Assembly: GCF_013215345.1 (NCBI RefSeq)
Contig: NZ_JABSOV010000018.1
Span: forward strand, 1-58,573
Direction: 5' to 3'
Source: Colwellia sp.
GTDB taxonomy: Bacteria > Pseudomonadota > Gammaproteobacteria > Enterobacterales > Alteromonadaceae
DNA: 58,573 nucleotides
The position numbers and the translations under genes are program-made. Position 1 is the stretch's first letter; every line of letters starts with the position of its first letter. The notes below the pieces were generated by a model. That model searched no databases and was not told where the DNA came from. It worked only from the letters and a program-made list of their open reading frames with translations. This document shows, piece by piece, positions 58,201-58,573 of this stretch.

Positions 58201-58573
58201 TTTCAGTCGTTGATAAAACCCTATCAAACAGTAAAACTTCATCAAGTAAGCCTGAAAAGGCTTGTGAGCTATCAAAACCGCCACCAAGAGAGTCTTGCTC
58301 TTGCCCTAAAATAAAGCCCGTGGCATCAACATCAATGGCAAACTCACCATTATTATGTGTCGAACAGCCCTGTAAAACATTATCAATATATAAGCATAAC
58401 TCGCCATTATTAACATTTGTCTTTCGAGTCCAAACATGATGTTTCCATGAGCCTGTACTGATATTACTGACAGCAGTTTTGGTAGATGCATTAAAAGGGC
58501 TTTCTCTTAGGGTAGGCCAAGAGCTGGAATTATTTTCATAGTAAAAGACGGCTTCATTAGACTGCGTGCTATT
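55241..58573 (-). CDS. mshQ: MSHA biogenesis protein MshQ, C-terminal part (runs off the window)
   Basis: A large surface or secreted protein of the mannose-sensitive hemagglutinin type IV pilus locus. The frame stays open from 55241 to the window end (1110 residues visible, start not seen). Seen from the N-terminal side: a LamG/concanavalin-like domain (ENGEFAID-type NGEFAIDVDATGFILGQEQD, then LLDEVLLFDRVLSTTEINDI), a PA14-like module (GTISLPAGSYTIYVEADDGF, EDSIFDIAAIFFERSGGDYLE), then a long beta-rich Ser/Thr/Asn-rich region and the MshQ-type (DUF6701) C-terminus. A shorter frame that starts at GTG 57883 is internal and should not be taken as the start. Placement beside mreB supports the name; the exact role of MshQ is not established. 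Confidence 0.85.
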   Translation of the reverse strand, partial: NSTQSNEAVFYYENNSSSWPTLRESPFNASTKTAVSNISTGSWKHHVWTRKTNVNNGELCLYIDNVLQGCSTHNNGEFAIDVDATGFILGQEQDSLGGGFDSSQAFSGLLDEVLLFDRVLSTTEINDIYTNQNAGNNYDGSSRECDVCDSIPGQLNAVGIRIDGNGSNSKINTTTEALTIYAAWLTAGSPTSGLIDSGTYNVAASGTSTVDRVDFGGSSHDFLGTLPYPGVGAGVSGSDFLVHTSGTISLPAGSYTIYVEADDGFSFIMDTLSGDTVLFNKFGSSTSGESNELRFENPTGNSNTGGSFTLTEDSIFDIAAIFFERSGGDYLEISISNDIRSNAAPSGYEILKHGALSYKVKFGACVGLSQINHYQIIHDGNGLTCAAEEVIIKACTNTYDGTCTQSDEAVTLVVKTTGSNVVTDTISFTGEGTANLAYTKSELTILSIESASIIPTSPAVCFDSSTTSCNLFFADTGFRFYENIETNPIPTQVSAKPSNILKIQAIEKNSDTGACQAAFIDTTAIEMAATCIDPIACAGSQVAINNLSTSANIVTLDNNAVLSYSSVGLDFSDDKVNSAEFIFTYPDAGKIQLHARYNIPDDNGDPSGNYMLGSSNKFVVRPFGFFIDVIDNPDPVTTDENGDIFKKAGEDFKVQLKAVVWQSTDDSNDDDVPDIGADLSNNNVTVNFGKENSPATAEVSHALVAPSTGVLGALTISDTFSFTNGIASDNTVSYSEVGIISFAANLKGNSYLGASDVQGNEPYIGRFTPAYFEITEVINGDLTATCSTGGASGLLFAYSGQMSATNVGAIGYEVLLGDIPGIIIAARNKSGSLTKNYIEGFFKLSESSYQRLTPTTDARRTGKDGNFVNLQAHLSPPVITDSAGKITYRYANNDNYVYLKETNSEINEFPSDIDLAMTSIIDGDGISTEDYDGDINNGLIVTLHPREIPIRFGRAQLENSYGPETSSLPQPLSVNYFKDGQYVLSVDDNCTQYNAVNMSLTNIDLINFSLAPPLPNILPALGEFISEVSPGITRAIELTAPGAGNIGQVCVSYAIAPWLQYKWAVDEDNLQCPFVTTDVDGLFNDNPFSVATFGIYRGNDRIIYQREIAK

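Overview
The window is an AT-rich stretch of a gammaproteobacterial chromosome. Gene content and order match the Alteromonadales, and a cold-water Colwellia-like bacterium is the best guess. That is an inference from the mshQ-mreBCD junction, the ptsO-mgtE junction, the protein style and the low GC; no marker gene such as 16S rRNA is present. No tRNA, rRNA, CRISPR array, prophage or transposase gene was seen. Nearly everything is conserved housekeeping, arranged as blocks known from E. coli but joined differently.

Layout. (1) 1-3.6 kb: rpmA-rplU (minus) diverging from ispB, then mdh diverging from argR. (2) 3.6-8.2 kb: an accessory patch with a large hybrid histidine kinase and a scar in which the C-terminal half of a second histidine kinase abuts, tail-outward, the last ~83 codons of a beta-propeller phytase. 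(3) 8.4-22.6 kb: phoH, rapA-rluA, a DUF3530-like gene, djlA, then lptD-surA-pdxA-rsmA-apaH (outer-membrane biogenesis, B6 synthesis, rRNA methylation); apaG, normally between rsmA and apaH, is missing. (4) 22.7-25.4 kb: a chemoreceptor behind a sigma-28-like promoter, and a cold-shock gene with a consensus promoter and ~180-nt leader. (5) 25.7-41.2 kb: murA-ibaG-mlaBCDEF (minus) diverging from a long plus-strand run: CaCA exchanger, kdsD-kdsC-lptC-lptA-lptB-rpoN-hpf-ptsN-rapZ-ptsO, then mgtE. (6) 41.3-58.6 kb: pmbA, darP, tldD, a nitrilase-like amidase, yhdP, rng, maf, mreDCB and the 3' part of mshQ (MSHA pilus locus), which runs off the window.

Functional theme. Much of the window builds the cell envelope: LPS transport (LptA, B, C, D), Kdo supply (KdsD, KdsC), phospholipid traffic (Mla, YhdP), peptidoglycan precursor and shape (MurA, MreBCD), porin folding (SurA, DjlA), quinone side chain (IspB) and surface pilus (MshQ). 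The rpoN-hpf-ptsN-rapZ-ptsO block adds nitrogen-PTS control.

The most unusual structure is a family of short non-coding repeats: four copies of 264-267 bp (21506-21770, 30917-31183, 39510-39773, 51382-51648) that begin with ATACC and end with GGTAT, have imperfect terminal inverted repeats of about 30 bp and share a ~53-bp core, plus two short palindromic relatives (1862-1915, 12996-13036). One copy fills the place of apaG, one supplies the last ten codons of maf, and their inner stems covary between copies. They look like a MITE or structured-RNA repeat family and are the leading candidate for something undescribed here.
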